Source: Clytia hemisphaerica
Lineage: Eukaryota > Cnidaria > Hydrozoa > Leptothecata > Clytiidae
DNA length: 64,000 nucleotides
Direction of reading: 5' to 3'
NCBI GenBank assembly: GCA_902728285.1
Contig: CACVBU010000751.1
Coordinates: 248,001-312,000 of the forward strand
Under the pieces are notes generated by a model. That model was not told the origin of the DNA. It made no database searches and saw nothing but the letters and a program-made list of their open reading frames with translations. Below are positions 24,201 through 39,200 of the stretch, one piece after another (positions within the stretch are counted from its first letter, which is position 1; each line of letters begins with the position of its first letter). The position numbers and the translations under genes were made by a program.

Positions 24201-27200
24201 AGGGTAATCAGCATGATCTGTTCCTAACATAAATCCCTATTACTACTCTTTTACTAGAAAACAGCTATGTTACATTGTGAATCCTGCATTACTACTGATC
24301 GATGAAACAACTTACAGGGAGCTGTTCAAGGACACTGGTTTGGAGATGAGTAATTGAATGCACGATTCGACGATGCGCATTGTGATTGGATGTTGATGAA
24401 GCTAACCAGTGCCGAAGAAAAAGAATGGCATTACAGTGGAAACTCGAAAGCGCAAGGGGAATGCAAATTTGTTCCAGTTATTAAGGAAATTTCAAGGTAT
24501 TGTTAACTAAAGGGACCTGAAAACTTGTTCAAGATAAAAATACGTTTGAGCTTAAGAGACTCCACTGTGTAAGATAATGTTCACAAAAATTTATGCAAAA
24601 GTAAAAACCTCTTTTAACATTTTACAGGTGTAGTTTTGAGCAGGTGGATCAACTTGCCATTTATCATTGTACTACGTACAAATTCATCTTCTCACGTAAA
24701 GTGAAATTTTTCGTTCGAGACGGAAAATGAGCTTTATGCAACAAATAGCACAGATTTTTTTATATTTTAATAAATTTTTACTGAATTATGAAACGGGAGA
24801 ACTCTGAACAATGTATATCATTTAAGTACCTGATTAGCAAGTAGATGGCATCCTTTAAAGCGATTGAAATTGGCCAAGCAATCACGACCACCACGTTGCA
24901 AGTATACTATCAAATTCTAGGACGAGAAAAACGAAATTAGTTATTAGTGACCAAAAACAGGTTCAAAGGTAAGGAATCGGCAAATACTATTACCCTGTAA
25001 AGGTTTAACTTGAATTGGTATCATTTTCATCGGCAAATCCTAAATTTCTCCATCTTTTAACCCTATTCGTACTAGGGGGGGGCTCTTTCTGTTCGGAGGT
25101 CAAACTATTGCTAATAGCTCCTGAAATAATAGAGCTTTTGCCGTGAAATTTTCTGTAAATTCCTAAATTTTATTTAGCTTCAAAATAAAAAAAAAATTTG
25201 ACATCTAAATATTTTCACACCTTGAGCATGATGAGATTTCTGACAGTAAGGTGTCACAAAAATTGACACTTTTCCAGTACAAATTTATTTTCATTGTCAA
25301 ATATATCGTTTAAACCGTAATTTATTGAATATTTAGGATAAAATAAGCATTTTAAACTCAGGCAACTTTTTTCTAAAGCCTTTGTTAGAATACAATAGCT
25401 ATTTATAAGAACGAAGGAAATTTTCGGTTTTTGCTCACTTTGGGCATGATGAGTGACGTCATCAAAAAAATTTTTTGTCAAAAGTTACCTTACGTCACGA
25501 GGATCTTGTGTGCCAAATTTCATCCAAAAAGACCCACTAGATCAAAAGTTAAGGGGTGGTACAGGAAAAGCCCCCCCTAGTTCTGAACCGCCCCTAAAAG
25601 CCTAGTATGAATAGGGTTAAAGAAGTTTCATTCCCTAACCTCTAAAGCGACTTCACGCAATTTATCGGACGTTTGATTGACAAGAACCAACAGGTGTTCC
25701 ACTTTCAAGATGGTACCAAAAACGCGAGTGACCAGATAATCAGGCAATAACATCAAAGTGTTCTTCAACAATTGCATCAACCCTAACCGCAAATGGTAAA
25801 GGACGTCTGGTGTTGGCAGCTGAGGTTCTCTTGACGCTTTGGGTGTGAAACTCTCCATTGTTTGATCGATGAAACCGTCGACCACCAAATACTCTTCATG
25901 ACCTACAATAATCAAGTGTTTTAAATGTATTGAATGTTTCAGAAGCAATCAAAACATTACACACTGACCTCTAAATATACACCGGGTATTGTGTATTGAA
26001 AGTTTTTCATTTGAGTTGATTTTGTTTTGAGAGTTTGTTATTGCTTGATAAATTGTTTTCTCGCTACGCAAGTTTCTGCGTAGCTAGCCGGGGTATCTAT
26101 AAGGCTGGAACACCGGATTCTTCCAGTCGTTTATACAAACTAAATCCCGTATTATTATTATTATTAGTATTGGTATTATTAGTATTACACGCATTATAAA
26201 TGACTCCAGTCTACAAGTTAATAGACGGAATACCTTATCTGTTCTTCACTAGGCCTTTATTAGCATTTTAATTTTGGGCCAGCAGTGGATAAAATCAGTG
26301 GATAAAATTCCGGCATTAAAATGACCGAAGCAGAAAATGTAGGGTTGATTATTTTAATCCGTTTTCCGTTTTTTATCGACTGTGGATTAAACTATGATAA
26401 GACAGAATAAAAAGATAAAAAATAAACCACATTTTTTGCACCATATCCTAAAACTGCACAAAACTTTTAACTAAACTTGTTAACGAATCTACCAGTCAAG
26501 TTAAGACGGCTAAAACAAATTTCTGTTTTGAAGCCAACTTACTTATACGCTTTTCATCGAATCTCAAAATTAAGCCGGATAGTAGGCTAGTAATGTTTAC
26601 TTAGCGCCGGCATGAACAAACAGCAAACAAGGCACTTTATAGATTTAACTTATACTGAGAATGAAATGCTATTCAATGCTGTTGATCTGGTACAAAGGCC
26701 TTATATAGATAGCCCTCGAAAAATATACACAAACCTTCTAAAGAGGAGGCTAATTCTGAATCAGAGATGATCTCATAGTCTTGTGATTCTGCAGATACGA
26801 GGGGCGGTCGTTCTATTTCAGCGGTGGGCGTGGGCGGTTGAATGTTTAACGCCACTGTAACAATGGCAGATGGGCGGATGTTACCATCAGAATGAATGCG
26901 TCGATGACCTTAATTGTTAAAGAAGTATTTAAAATGTACATTTCCAACAAAAAGGTGTTAGCCAAAGCTAGACTGGACTCGTTTATAATACGAATTATAC
27001 AGTATTATAGCTTATGTTACATGATAACGTGACAACTGTTACGGGATAATACTTGTTTGTGTTATGTTATCCTTGAGTTTTCCTTATCATAACTTAATCT
27101 CTATTACATCTAGTCATCTGGCATGCTAGATTATAACAAGAAAAAAAAAAGACTTAGATTCCCTAATATCATTCTCAAAATTGGGGGACGGTATGTGCCA

Positions 27201-30200
27201 AATTGTGCGATCTAACAATTGAAGTAGAGATTTTAAGTAAAGGCATCGTAAAGTAAATTTAAGCATCGTTTAGAGACCTTTGATTTTGGAGATAGGGGTT
27301 TGGGATCTTTTCTTTGGATTAGTGAAAGAAAAATCAGTTTCGTCTTTTTCGACAGGTGGTTGGTGCGATGACGCGTTCGCTTTGATCGGTGTTGATGTCT
27401 CCGTCACTGCTTCTTTCAAAGACGGGATTGAACCTCTTCGAAAGATGACTTCTGATTGGATGACACTGCCAGACGATAAATCTTCTTGTGATAAAATCAC
27501 TTGTGGTGACAAGTTTGCTTCAAGATCAAGAAGAGGCCGCAAGTCAGCTTCGTTGAAAGAAGCTGTTTTACGACGGCGTGCTGAGCGCGAAATTTGCAAC
27601 GAAGTGTCTCGCAATTTGACGTTCGAGGTTGAGTTTCCTGAACAAAAACCAAAATTAAGTTAACCACAAATTAATCTACAGCAAATGCAAGTTTGACCAG
27701 CATTCTTGGGATCCGTCAATATTGAGTCTTCCAGTTTAGACGAACCAATCGCAAAATATTTTCATGACGGACAAAACGACAATCAGAAAAGCAAATTGCA
27801 TATCAATAACCTATCCCATGGTTCCGAAGATTATTATAATTAATTTACCCGTAGCCTTTGCGATGAGATAGAAATTGCTGGCAGAGTGCAATGTCAACGT
27901 GTCAAGTGTTGGATGGATAGCAATTAGGAAGGAGCAGACAGCTTTCAATACCGGCAAGTCCACTGGTTGACCGAGAAGGTTGGTGATGACACCAATGAAC
28001 AGTTTGCAGATCGATTGTGGTAATTGGAAATATTTCTCCTGTTGCACCTCCTGGTGAAAAAGAAAAAGAAGAATTACATTCAGTGCAACAGGAATCGTTG
28101 GGCTCGGAAGCCATTTCCCGATGAAAACCAAGTGCGCTTATCTTTTGAAAGTGGTGAAGAGTTGTTGGATAACTGTTTAATATCTTTTGTTTCAAATAGC
28201 TGAAAGAAATTTTCGTTCAAATTCTGTCAAAAAAAAACAACCTGACAACCAATCAACAGATTCTCCACCACACGAGCACGCTGAAACTGTGCAACATTAA
28301 ACTTGAAGTGTGGATGAGTGGGTCGGACGAGTGTTTCCAACCCTTGCCATAAAATTTCTTGTACTTCGAAATCAGCCTTCCTGATGAGCGTCCAGTCCTT
28401 GAGGAGCATTTGAAGGATACAGACGTTCTTGACGACAGCTCTGGTGTTTTGGTTGATGGTGATTGCACTCTCCAAATCATCTTCGTCATCAGACGGTAAG
28501 AAAAGATCACCATCGCATGTCGCTTCTAACAACGTCTATGAAAGAGATAAAATTATTTAATAATTCAAATTTATCTCTAATTTAAATACCAATTTAAAAA
28601 AAAGAAAATTCTTAAAAAAACTTTAGACTCTAGACTAAAGCTTCAGACGTTTGGGAAACCCTCCGAAACGCAGTGTGATTGTCAAAATTCGAAAGCTCAA
28701 AAAAGAAGACGTTACAAATATACGGTTTCGCTCCACTATTTTCATCGAAACGGAACTGCTCCGATTTCTTGCTCCGAAACGTTCCAAAATCAATATGAAC
28801 ACTTCCTATCCACAACTATTACCATACCAACGAAAAAGCTTCCATCGGCAACAAAAACCATACCGGAGCAATACGGAAAAGTAGCGTCTGCACATTTAAA
28901 GTCAAGTTTCAAAACATTACCGTGTGCCGACTAAAACTCTCTTATTCGAAATATTTCAGACTAACTAACCTAAGGAGTAGACATAAACGAGAATATACCG
29001 GGTGCGCCAGACACTAGTGTACATCAGGGTACTCTCGGGTACCTAATAGACGGGGGGGGTTGGAATAAGCGGAGGTCTGAATAAGAATGTCCCGGTTTGA
29101 AGATTTTCGAAAAATTGATTAGCGGAGAGGGACGCTTAATAGGTACCCAAAAGTAGGTTAAAATTTTTTAAACTTAACATTTGATTGACTAAATCGATTT
29201 TAAAGTTTTACAAATCAAAATTAAAGTAAGGCGATCTACAACCAAAAAATAATTCTTCCGTAAACCTACAATATCTGTGTACTTATTTCTAGCGCCCCCG
29301 CTAGGTCTGCCTTTGGTTAGGGTGAGATCTAGTAATTACTTTTTCCCATTACGAGAGTGAAGGAGTCATACCTTCATCAAAGATGCGTTGAGATCACAGG
29401 GTGATTGTTCAATGGCTCGCTTGATGAGAATGTAGCCTGCCATATCATTCATTTCACGTAATAAGTATGGACACGTCTCTTGTACTGAAAAGATGGTCTT
29501 CAAAATGGAGCATTGAGCTTCTTCCGAGTATTGCTGTTCTGACACCTGCCAAAAGGAACCAAATGAAAGTTAGATCATCTATTCATTAGCGTTAATTTTT
29601 TCCTGATTGATTTGTAAAACGATACGGTTTAATAGGAGACAGCGTTATTCCGTAAGATCAATGCTTAAGCTGGAAACAAACCAGAACATTTTTTATGTAA
29701 CTTTGCACGAGCGAGATGAAAAAAAAAACATAAAAAAGAGTAGACTTTACCATGGCATGGAGATACAGTAAAATGGACATTCCACCACATGTGTGTATCG
29801 TGTTCTTGAACGATTCGACTTCTTGTGTTGCAATGTTACAGAAGAGAGTGGTGGGTAACACTGTTCCTTCTTTGGTCAACACTTCACTGGGATTGAGTTC
29901 ACTGAGGATGGTGTGTTGAATGTTACCAGATGTCTTCAGTTGTGGTGTGTATTGGGAAAACTCTTTGATATTTCGTGGGTTGTATGTCAACATCAGCGAT
30001 GACTGGAAAAAGAGTTTGTAAATTAGAAACATAGGGTTATGGATTCTGACAAACTGTGAATCAGGGGGGGTCCATGTACAAAAAAGCGGCATGTATCATG
30101 GGGTGGGTGGGTGTTTTCAAAAAGATTTTGCTGTTTAGTACTTGTGTACTATACATGGGGGTGTCAGGGTTAAATTTCTGATTTGCTGTTTAGTATACGT

Positions 30201-33200
30201 GTACTATACAGGGGGTGTCAGGGTCAAATTTCGGATTTTCTGCTTAGTATTTGTGTACTAAAAAGCCAAAATCAAATCAAATTGTGATTTATTTTAGATT
30301 TTTGTCGAAAATTTTTTTAAATTCTCAATTGTTTTTGTGAATTTTCGAGAAAATCTTTTGAAAATTTTTGTATGGGAAGAATAAAAGTTTCAAGGGGTGT
30401 AGGGGTATATTTGGTAGTTTTCTGGATAGTATATTGTACTATGTAAGGGGGTGTTGGGGTATATTTGGCAGTTTGCTTGATAGTATATTGTATTATACAG
30501 GGGGTGTCAGGGTGTATTTGGGAGTTTGCTGGATAGTACTGGATAGTATATTGTAAAATATAAGGGGTGTTGGGGTGTTTTTGGGAGTTTGCTGGATAGT
30601 ATATTGTATTATGCAGGGGGTGTCAGGGTGTATTTGGGAGTTTGCTGGATAGTACTGGATAGTATATTGTAAAATATAAGGGGTGTTGGGGTGTTTTTGG
30701 GAGTTTGCTGGATAGTATTTTGTACATTTTGTACTATAGGGGTGGGTGGGTGTTTAAAATCGAAATTTGCTACAAAGTACTGATACATGCCGCTGTTTTG
30801 TACATGGACCCCCCCCCCTGTGTGAATATTTGAATGTAAACGTGTGGCTAAAATGCCCTTAAAATCCAGAGAATTGAATATCCATCCATTTCAGCATAAC
30901 CTAATTATCATATTGACAACATTAAACATCTGCACATCTGTAGCCATCCAAAAAAGACAATATCTGTCTCTACCTGTAGTTTGGTTTTGATGTCTCCGAG
31001 AACTTCCATTGGACTTTCAAGTAGTTGCATTGGAAACTTATCAGCCACCAATTGTTCATTAATGATTCCCATGCAAAAGGAGAGCTCTTTGAACACGATG
31101 CTGTCCCAGTCCAACGATGAGTCCATGTGGCTAAAGGAGAAGGGAGTTTAGTGAAAAGTTTTGTTCGGCGAACAACGTCTTTTGATTGTAAATACGTGGA
31201 AAATACCTTAACCAGCATCTCCTCCCCCCCCCCCCGAAAAAAAACGAATTTTTAAAATAACTTTTGAAATATTCATCCAATCGATTTGAAATTTTGCACG
31301 TGCGTGCACCAAATATGAATCTTTTGTGAAAATTTTGGCATCATTGATGACCACCTGATGACGTCAAAATTTCAAGGTCATAGCACTTGTCAATCTTGAG
31401 ATTTTAAGCCCCCCCCCCCAAGATGCTTCCCCTAGTAACAAGTGATACTTTTATTGATCTACCTGGTTATGCATTTAACACATTTATAATTGATATCTAC
31501 GTGACGTGACCATTAAACAATCATTCAGAGCACAAATAGTGACGATCTATTAAAATCAGTCATTTGTTTCTTATTAAAAAAAAAAGTCTAGAAACAAAAA
31601 CTTCATGCTCGTGGAAATATTCTTTCTTATTCAAGACTTCGCGAGGAAAAAAAACATCTATCTCATCAAAGAATTGAGTAATTTGGCTAGGAACATTGAT
31701 GTATGCTTGCTTATTAATAGTGATTCTTATAGATAAAGATGCGTTTTTTGAGTTAAAAAATTCTTTTTTACAAAAATCTGCTTGAGCCATCTTTTACCTA
31801 CTTTCATGCAAAAAATCATAAAGAATGGAAGGACCAATCTCGAGAAAAGCTAATACCTAAGTAATTGTTAATGTGCTTATAGAAAAATATCAAATTTGGC
31901 CGACCAAAATTTCATGTCTAAACACACATATTCTTCAAAAGTAAACCCTCATGAGCAAAAGAAACATCTTATAAAAAAAAAAAAATTGAATAATTTGACT
32001 AAGAACGTTGATGTATGCTTATTAATAGTGATTCTTATAGATAAACTTAATAAAATTAATGATCCAACTTTTCACAAAGTCCAAAAAACCTGTTTTCTTA
32101 GCCGTTTTTTGGTCCAAATTTGCCCAAAAACATTTTCTTTCGAAAATCGGGCTCCGTCACATTCGAGGGTTTATAGTTATGCATCTTTGTGCAAAAAATC
32201 ATAAAGAATGAAAGAGCCAATCTCGAGAAAATGTGCTTAATTGATAATGCGCTTATAAAAAAACATTGAAGTTAGCCAGTTTTTCTATAAAAACACGCCA
32301 AGCAACCAAAATTTCAGTCTAAACACACATATTCTTCAAAAGTAAGCCCTCATGAGCAAGAATCTCATCTCATAAAAAATTTGAGTAATTTGACTGAGAA
32401 CATTGGTGTATGCTTATTAATAGTGATTCTTATAGATAAACATGCCATGCGTTTTTTTTAGCCAACAGAAATTTTTTTGCAAAAATCTGCATCTTTTACC
32501 AATGATGTTAGCCTACCTCAATGCAAAAAAATCAGAAAAACCCGTTTTTTAGCCGTTTTTTGGCCCAAATTTGCCCAAAAATCTTTTTTTTCGAAAATCG
32601 GGCTCCATCACATTTTGGCCACTACCATTTTGCACCTTTGTACCAAAATCAAAAGATTCCTATGATTCAATCCTGAGAAAAGTTGGTAACAGACTAACGA
32701 ACGGACGAACGGACGAACACAGGTTAATTTATAGGAAAATGTTAAAACAGGTTGAAAATAGGAGATGTTCGAAGGGTTAAAGAAACTACTTTTGGCGAGG
32801 AGCAAAAACTGTAGAAAAATTAAATCGGCGATAAAATATTTTGGGGAATGACAGGATAAAAAAATTTCTTTTTTGCCTAAAAACGAGAATTTTAGACCAA
32901 AATTAGAAGTTATTCTGGAAATCATAAAAAAAACATTATTTACGAGAACTTAAAAACTCGCCAAAATTTGCGAAAGATAAGTTTTCTTGAGTTAGTCCCT
33001 TGCAATATCGAAATGGCAAGTTTGGTGTTGTGGGAATCGATGATGAACGTTTGATATTTGACGGATGTTCAAACTATGCATTGCACATGGGGGATAAAAT
33101 TCGCGCCTATAATAACTTTCTTTGGCATGCTCTGCACCCGTAAAGTTGGGAGGGGGTTTCGAAATGAAATCATACATCACAAATGATAGAGAGCTTTACT

Positions 33201-36200
33201 TGTTTCGCAAACTGATTTTATAAAAAGTCTAAAAGTCAGGTTAGGTCATAAGCCATTATAGTCAGGTCTATCTGAAGTACTTTCACTTTTCTTCCACTTT
33301 GTAACCTGATGCTAAAAAACTCTCCCTCGCTTTCGATCCAAATAAATATATCAACACTTTTAATGAAAAAACGTCTTCTCTACGGCCGAGTGTGAGCATC
33401 TTGAGTGAAAAGTTTTAGTTTCAAAACACACAAAAAGGTTCACTTGTGACAAATGTTCAACACACATCACACAACTTGTAACGAATGCAGATGAAGCAGA
33501 GATGAATCCAACAGGAACAGCAGGGGATGTAGAGTCAATTCAAACCTTTCTTCCTTTGTCCAAAGATGGGTATTCAAAGTACGAATTCAGAATCAGTGAG
33601 GAGAACTGGGGCGAGGATAGTGACAATGAGTTTTCACTATTCTACAGCTCACCAACCGGTTTTGACAATACAGGAAACTTTTATTCCGCTTTCATTCGTC
33701 CAACACGGAGCTACAGTCACCCTGACGGAAGGAACATTGTATACGTGTTTTCTTATCAAGGTGACAAGCTCCAAACCCAACAATTCGAATTCGAAGAAAA
33801 ACCTAAGAAGTTTCTTGATAAACCAAACTCAAAGCTGTACAACCCTTCACTCTTGCGTTGGTTTTATGTTCAACAGTCTGAAGATAAAAAACGGGTGACA
33901 ATTTTCAGTAGTTGCTTGAGAAGTCTAATTGGCACTTCAAGCGAGCCAATAAAAATACAAATGAATGCGGCTGAATATAATTGTGCAAGCTTCAGTTTTG
34001 AAAGCCCTGTAAAGAGGTTTCGAATTGATGAAGACATGGAGAAGAGATTTCTTATTGTCAGTTGCTGCGAAGAAAAGGATGACAAATGGAGCATCGACTG
34101 TTTGCGATATGACGAGGAACAAGTAGCTCATTTCAAAAGGATTAAAATCGAGCACAGTGAATACTCTAAAGTATTTAGTGATATCTGTGGAAATGACTGG
34201 ATATCTGTGTACCAAGGGGACGAAAACATGGAAAAGATTTTCATGCTGTTTAAAGAAGTTAAAGCAGGATACCCATTGATTGATAAAAAATATCATCTCA
34301 CATGTTTTAACGGGTCAGGCAAATTGGCGTTTACGTCTCAGTTGGGCGAGCTTTACAAAGATTTCAAGTTTGTCAGCCAACTTGATGCTACAACTTTCGT
34401 CACGGTCTCCTTTGATTTAACAATCAAAATCATGAAAGCTTCACCAGAAGGGCTGGTTGCAATGAGGGAATTCAAGCCCAAACCACTACCTACAGAGCAT
34501 ATTCACCATATCCAGTTACTGAAAACCTCTGAAAAGATCTACATTCAAATGATACATAGGTCTTTTCAATTTAAAATATATCTTTATGATGTATATTCAG
34601 AACCGGGGGAACCGTTTGCAGTTCGTTCTACAAGAGTAAGCTACTACAAGCCTAAACTCGCTATTAACCAACTATCGAATGATGTATCCATTCTACAATT
34701 CCAAGACGTACAACCAACCTTTGAAGTGGAATTCCTAAATTTTGATAAATTTTGTGCAACAAGAGGTGACGATCCTTAACTGCATCAATGTTTCTTACAA
34801 TGATGTTACTTTTAGACTAGCAAGTCTTTCTTGATAACTGCAAGATCATTAAATGACACAGCTCAAAAGAACAACCTAACCGAAAGATTAGATTGAATTT
34901 TCTCACATATAATTTAATTTTTATAATTAATCACTAGTTATATGATAATAACTAAAATATTCTGTAATCTAAAAATACTTTTTTATTCATTTTCAATCAA
35001 TATATCAACGACAAAGCCCATGAAATAATTTTTTTTTGTTTGATCAATTCTCACTTGAATTCAAAATACCCATTGCTTGCACCTACTAAAGTAGAGCATT
35101 AAGCTACAGTTCGCAAGTTCGTGATCGACTAAGTTTATGGTATAGCCACAAAGAAATAGGAGGGCCATCCTCTATCTTCTATCACAGGCGGAGTTTGAAA
35201 CTATTTGTGAAAATAGATAGTCTATTATGGTTCTCCAAAGCAGTTTAAAGCTCCTCCTTTATCCTTCGGGAAAGAGTGCAATGTCCAATTCCAGCTAATA
35301 ACACTTCAAAAATCACAAAATGCTTTTTCTATGATATCATTTCATAGAACAGTCCTATCTCAAGAAACAGTTAACCACGATGTTGCAATATTATGATTAG
35401 GCCTTTGGTACTTTGATGCTTCACGTCAAAGAGTGTATGCTGGAATCAAAATACTCGCTCAAAACTCGTATAAAATAAGTCTAAAATTCATGAAATCCGA
35501 CCCCACTCGAAAAGAGCATTCTTAACATTTTAAGCAATTTGCACCTATATGCAGTAGCGTGGTGGGTCGACCAAAATTCGGGCAAACTGGGGAGGAAATT
35601 TTTAAAAATGTTGATTTTGGCGTCCCCTATTAAAAGTAAATGTTTTTGTAAAAATTACGCGAGCGAAGTGATCACGAAAATTTTGGGTACTTTCTCTCTT
35701 TTTGGCCGAAAACTGCCAGGTGTATAAAAGGTGTAAAAAAGCTGAAATTAGTAAAAAGGGGCGTCTTTTTGCGTCTTTTGCATTTGGCGCCCCCCAAAAA
35801 TATCGTCCGCTGGGGAGGGACACTACAGAATTGTGGGGAGGTACTATAGCCGGGTTGGTGACGTTCTTGCGTGAATAAGCACCCTCGCGAGCATCCGTTC
35901 TGCCGAACTTGTTTTAATAAGGCGTCGGACAAATTATGGTGCTCTTATGCCGATAACAAAGGGTCAACAATGTCTTGTGAAGGACTATGATTATCTTATC
36001 CTAGAAGAGGAAACTGTCCCTGGGTAGAGCAAATTCCGTCCACGTTATTGGGATTACCTACCATCCTTCCAAGTTGACCCTCCCACACCTTCTGGTAGTC
36101 ACATCCAAAATGAAAACACTTATGTACCTAGCAGTTTGATTGGAGAAATATTCTTGATATTCAGTGTTGATGGTGGTGCTGTTTGAACCGAGTTGGTAAA

Positions 36201-39200
36201 GGTAAACAGCTTTCATTTGATCGATCAGTGGTTTATTGTTCAACTTCTTTGTGGTAGCAGCGTGGTGTCCAGTCTTATTCATGAACGAGTCTTTACCTGA
36301 AATGAAGAGTACCATCAGGCGCAGTTCATTATTTGTTCTGTTAAAAAAACTTTGCCTTTTCCTATAACTTTAATCCGTTATCTGTGATGTTGAACTCTTG
36401 GAGTGAAACCAAACTTCAGTCAAGAATAGAATTAAATAATAAAATCCAACATGTCCTTAGCCTTTTGCTACATACAATGCTCTGTTAATTTTTATAGTCT
36501 TCGTTTTTTCCAAAAAAGTAACTTTCAGGCGGGGAATAAAATGGACTGAGCTAATCATTTGAACAGCAGAAATATTTTATGAATAAACAGTTTACCTTGA
36601 AAGACCATAATGAAACCAGTTTTGAGAGTATTATTGGATTTGTCTTTCAAGGAGGGATTACTACTGACATTCTCATCGTCTTTGATGCCATGTCCCACCA
36701 GAAGTGAAAGTTTGGTTTGACTTTGCACAAACTTGCTGGGATATTTCATTTGTACTGATGATATTTGAATACCATTCAAAAAGGAAACAATCTGTAGGGA
36801 AAAAAGAGAATAAAAATAACTTAGAAATATCTCCCCCGATCAGCCAGACGACTGATTGTGTTGTTATTCTTTCTACATAAAACACTTTAAAAACATATCT
36901 TGAGGCCATATTTTGGGAGTTTTCTCTCTTCAAAACACAAAAAACTGAGAAGAATTTACAGATAGACATGTGCAGCTCCTATGCTTTTTCAAAGATTGAC
37001 ATACCTCGGCAGTATGTGGTTCAGACGGGAGGACTAAGGAGAGAATTAGTTGATTCCATTTGTTCTTTTGTGAATGGTGTTGTACAAAAGCCTGGTCGAA
37101 CGTCATTAATTGTTCATCACTTGGTGTGCCGTAACACGATGTTATCCATCTAGAATACAAAGGAATAAAATATATTACACTCGTACAGCTGGAAGAAGAT
37201 TCAATCAATAACAAAGTAAATTTCAAACCAGTGTAAACTTCAAATAAGTGAAAATCAGAATATTAATTTCCATTAGCGCCTGAAATTCGATTCTTAAAAC
37301 AATTTTCGAAGGTTTTTTGGATAACTTTTTGCATAGCCCACTTTTCGCATGTCATTAAACAATGAATTTTTGCGATGACAGACCTGAATTGAAAATATCC
37401 AGTTCTTGCACCGATCCACACTTCAAACATAGCGTGCTGAGCACCAAACGACACCAAATGATACAGCTCCTCACAACCATAAGATTCATGTGACTGCTGA
37501 GAAATCAGTTTGATGCTGTTATGGCGTGCCTTCTCACCAAAAGATGTCTCCTTGTGCAAGGTTTTAATCGCGTTGTCCTCAAGCATGTACCAAAGACAGA
37601 TGCTAAACTCTTTGTCAGGCCAATCGAAATGGCTTGCCAGTGGTAGATGAATAGCTGAAGATTCCCAACTCGAAGGTTGATTGCTGTAACTGATGGGTTT
37701 CAACGTATCACCACGTACTTCGTACATACTGGACAGACTGTGACTTCGCAGTTGGGATTGGCGGAAAGCTGGTTCCTGTTTAGGGATCATGAAGGTTTGC
37801 GTTCGATGAAGAAGCTTGCTTTGGGTGCCACTTTGGCTGTCTTTAAGGAGAGGGGCAGGAAATGAAAGATGATATTGCGGTCCGTCCTTCTTCTTCGCTT
37901 CCTTGGCTATCTCTAAAACTATCTTCGACAATTGCACCTGAAACAGAAATGATTCATTACATTGTGCGCACCGTCACTCATTCTTCTGTGTCAATATCAG
38001 GTGGCTTTAGAGAACCAAAAGTTGTCTGAAAGCCATACATTATTGGATTGGAAAACAACTTTTACCTTGTTCATGTCTTCGAGCTTGAAAAGAGAAAATA
38101 GTTTCTTCAAATCTGTTGGGCCAATGGAGTTTATTGAAAGATGGACGATCATTTTGCCAAGTAAGTCTTGAATTTCTGATGAAGAAAATAAAGAATATAA
38201 AGTTGCACAAGTTGCACATTTAAACTCGTCGGATATTTCACAATAATCTGTTCAAAACCTGTCAAAACACATGTTTTAAAAATTTAGTGCTTTTCGAAAC
38301 GGAGTATAAATCAAAATAAGGTATGGCGAAAGTGACTGCTGGTTTTACATGGGAAAAATTCATCTTAGTAGAAGAGAAGTGCATACCAACAGTTTCGTTG
38401 TTATCAGGTTGTGAAAAAATAACTCCGTAAAAGTCCAGAAGAATTGAAAGCAGGCCCTGCAATGAAAAGAAAGGACAAGATTCAATAATAGTTAAGGTAA
38501 ATATACATGGTACATATACGATAGATCGAATGATATTTAATCAACAAACTAATGGAGGATTTAGGTTTTGATCGATGGATAATGATAACTACAAAGCACT
38601 TTCCGTTCCCACCAATTCGGTATAAAAGATATCTTATAAATAGAAAAAACAATAATTCACCTCTTGTCGAAGTGTCGAATTATTGGTGACATTCAACAAT
38701 TGATTCTCAAAGACCTTCTTCAAAAACAACTTCACAACTCTCATGAATTCCACACATTTCTCCTCTTTGATGTGATTATAAAGCTCAGACAACAACACCA
38801 ATATCAACCAAGGATGTTTAATCTTGTGAAATGTTTGCATTGTTTTGCCTACAACTGAAGTGTTTGCTTTCTCCATGACAATGAGAGGAGCTGACTGTTG
38901 AGAACCTGGAAGGGGAAAAAGAATTAAACATACAACAAGTTCTCTGTGCAAGAAACGTTGAAGAAACCGAATTTTCCGAAATAGAAGTAGCAACACTTGT
39001 TCGATAAAAAAAACAAATCAGATGGATCAAAGTTACATATCAAGGACCTGAGAGACGGAATTCATGTTTTGTATTATGTTCAGAAGAAGTCCGTGAGGTG
39101 TAAAGACAAGCCTCTATAGCGTTTTAAAACCATACAGTTTCACATAATAGCCGTAAAATCGCTGTAATTATTCATATTCTCTGAAACCAGGAACAAAACC

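Noticed and set aside
27280..27663. 127-codon plus-strand frame
   Set aside because: It lies opposite LYST exon 22, whose minus-strand frame is in phase with its neighbours. The plus-strand frame is a shadow.
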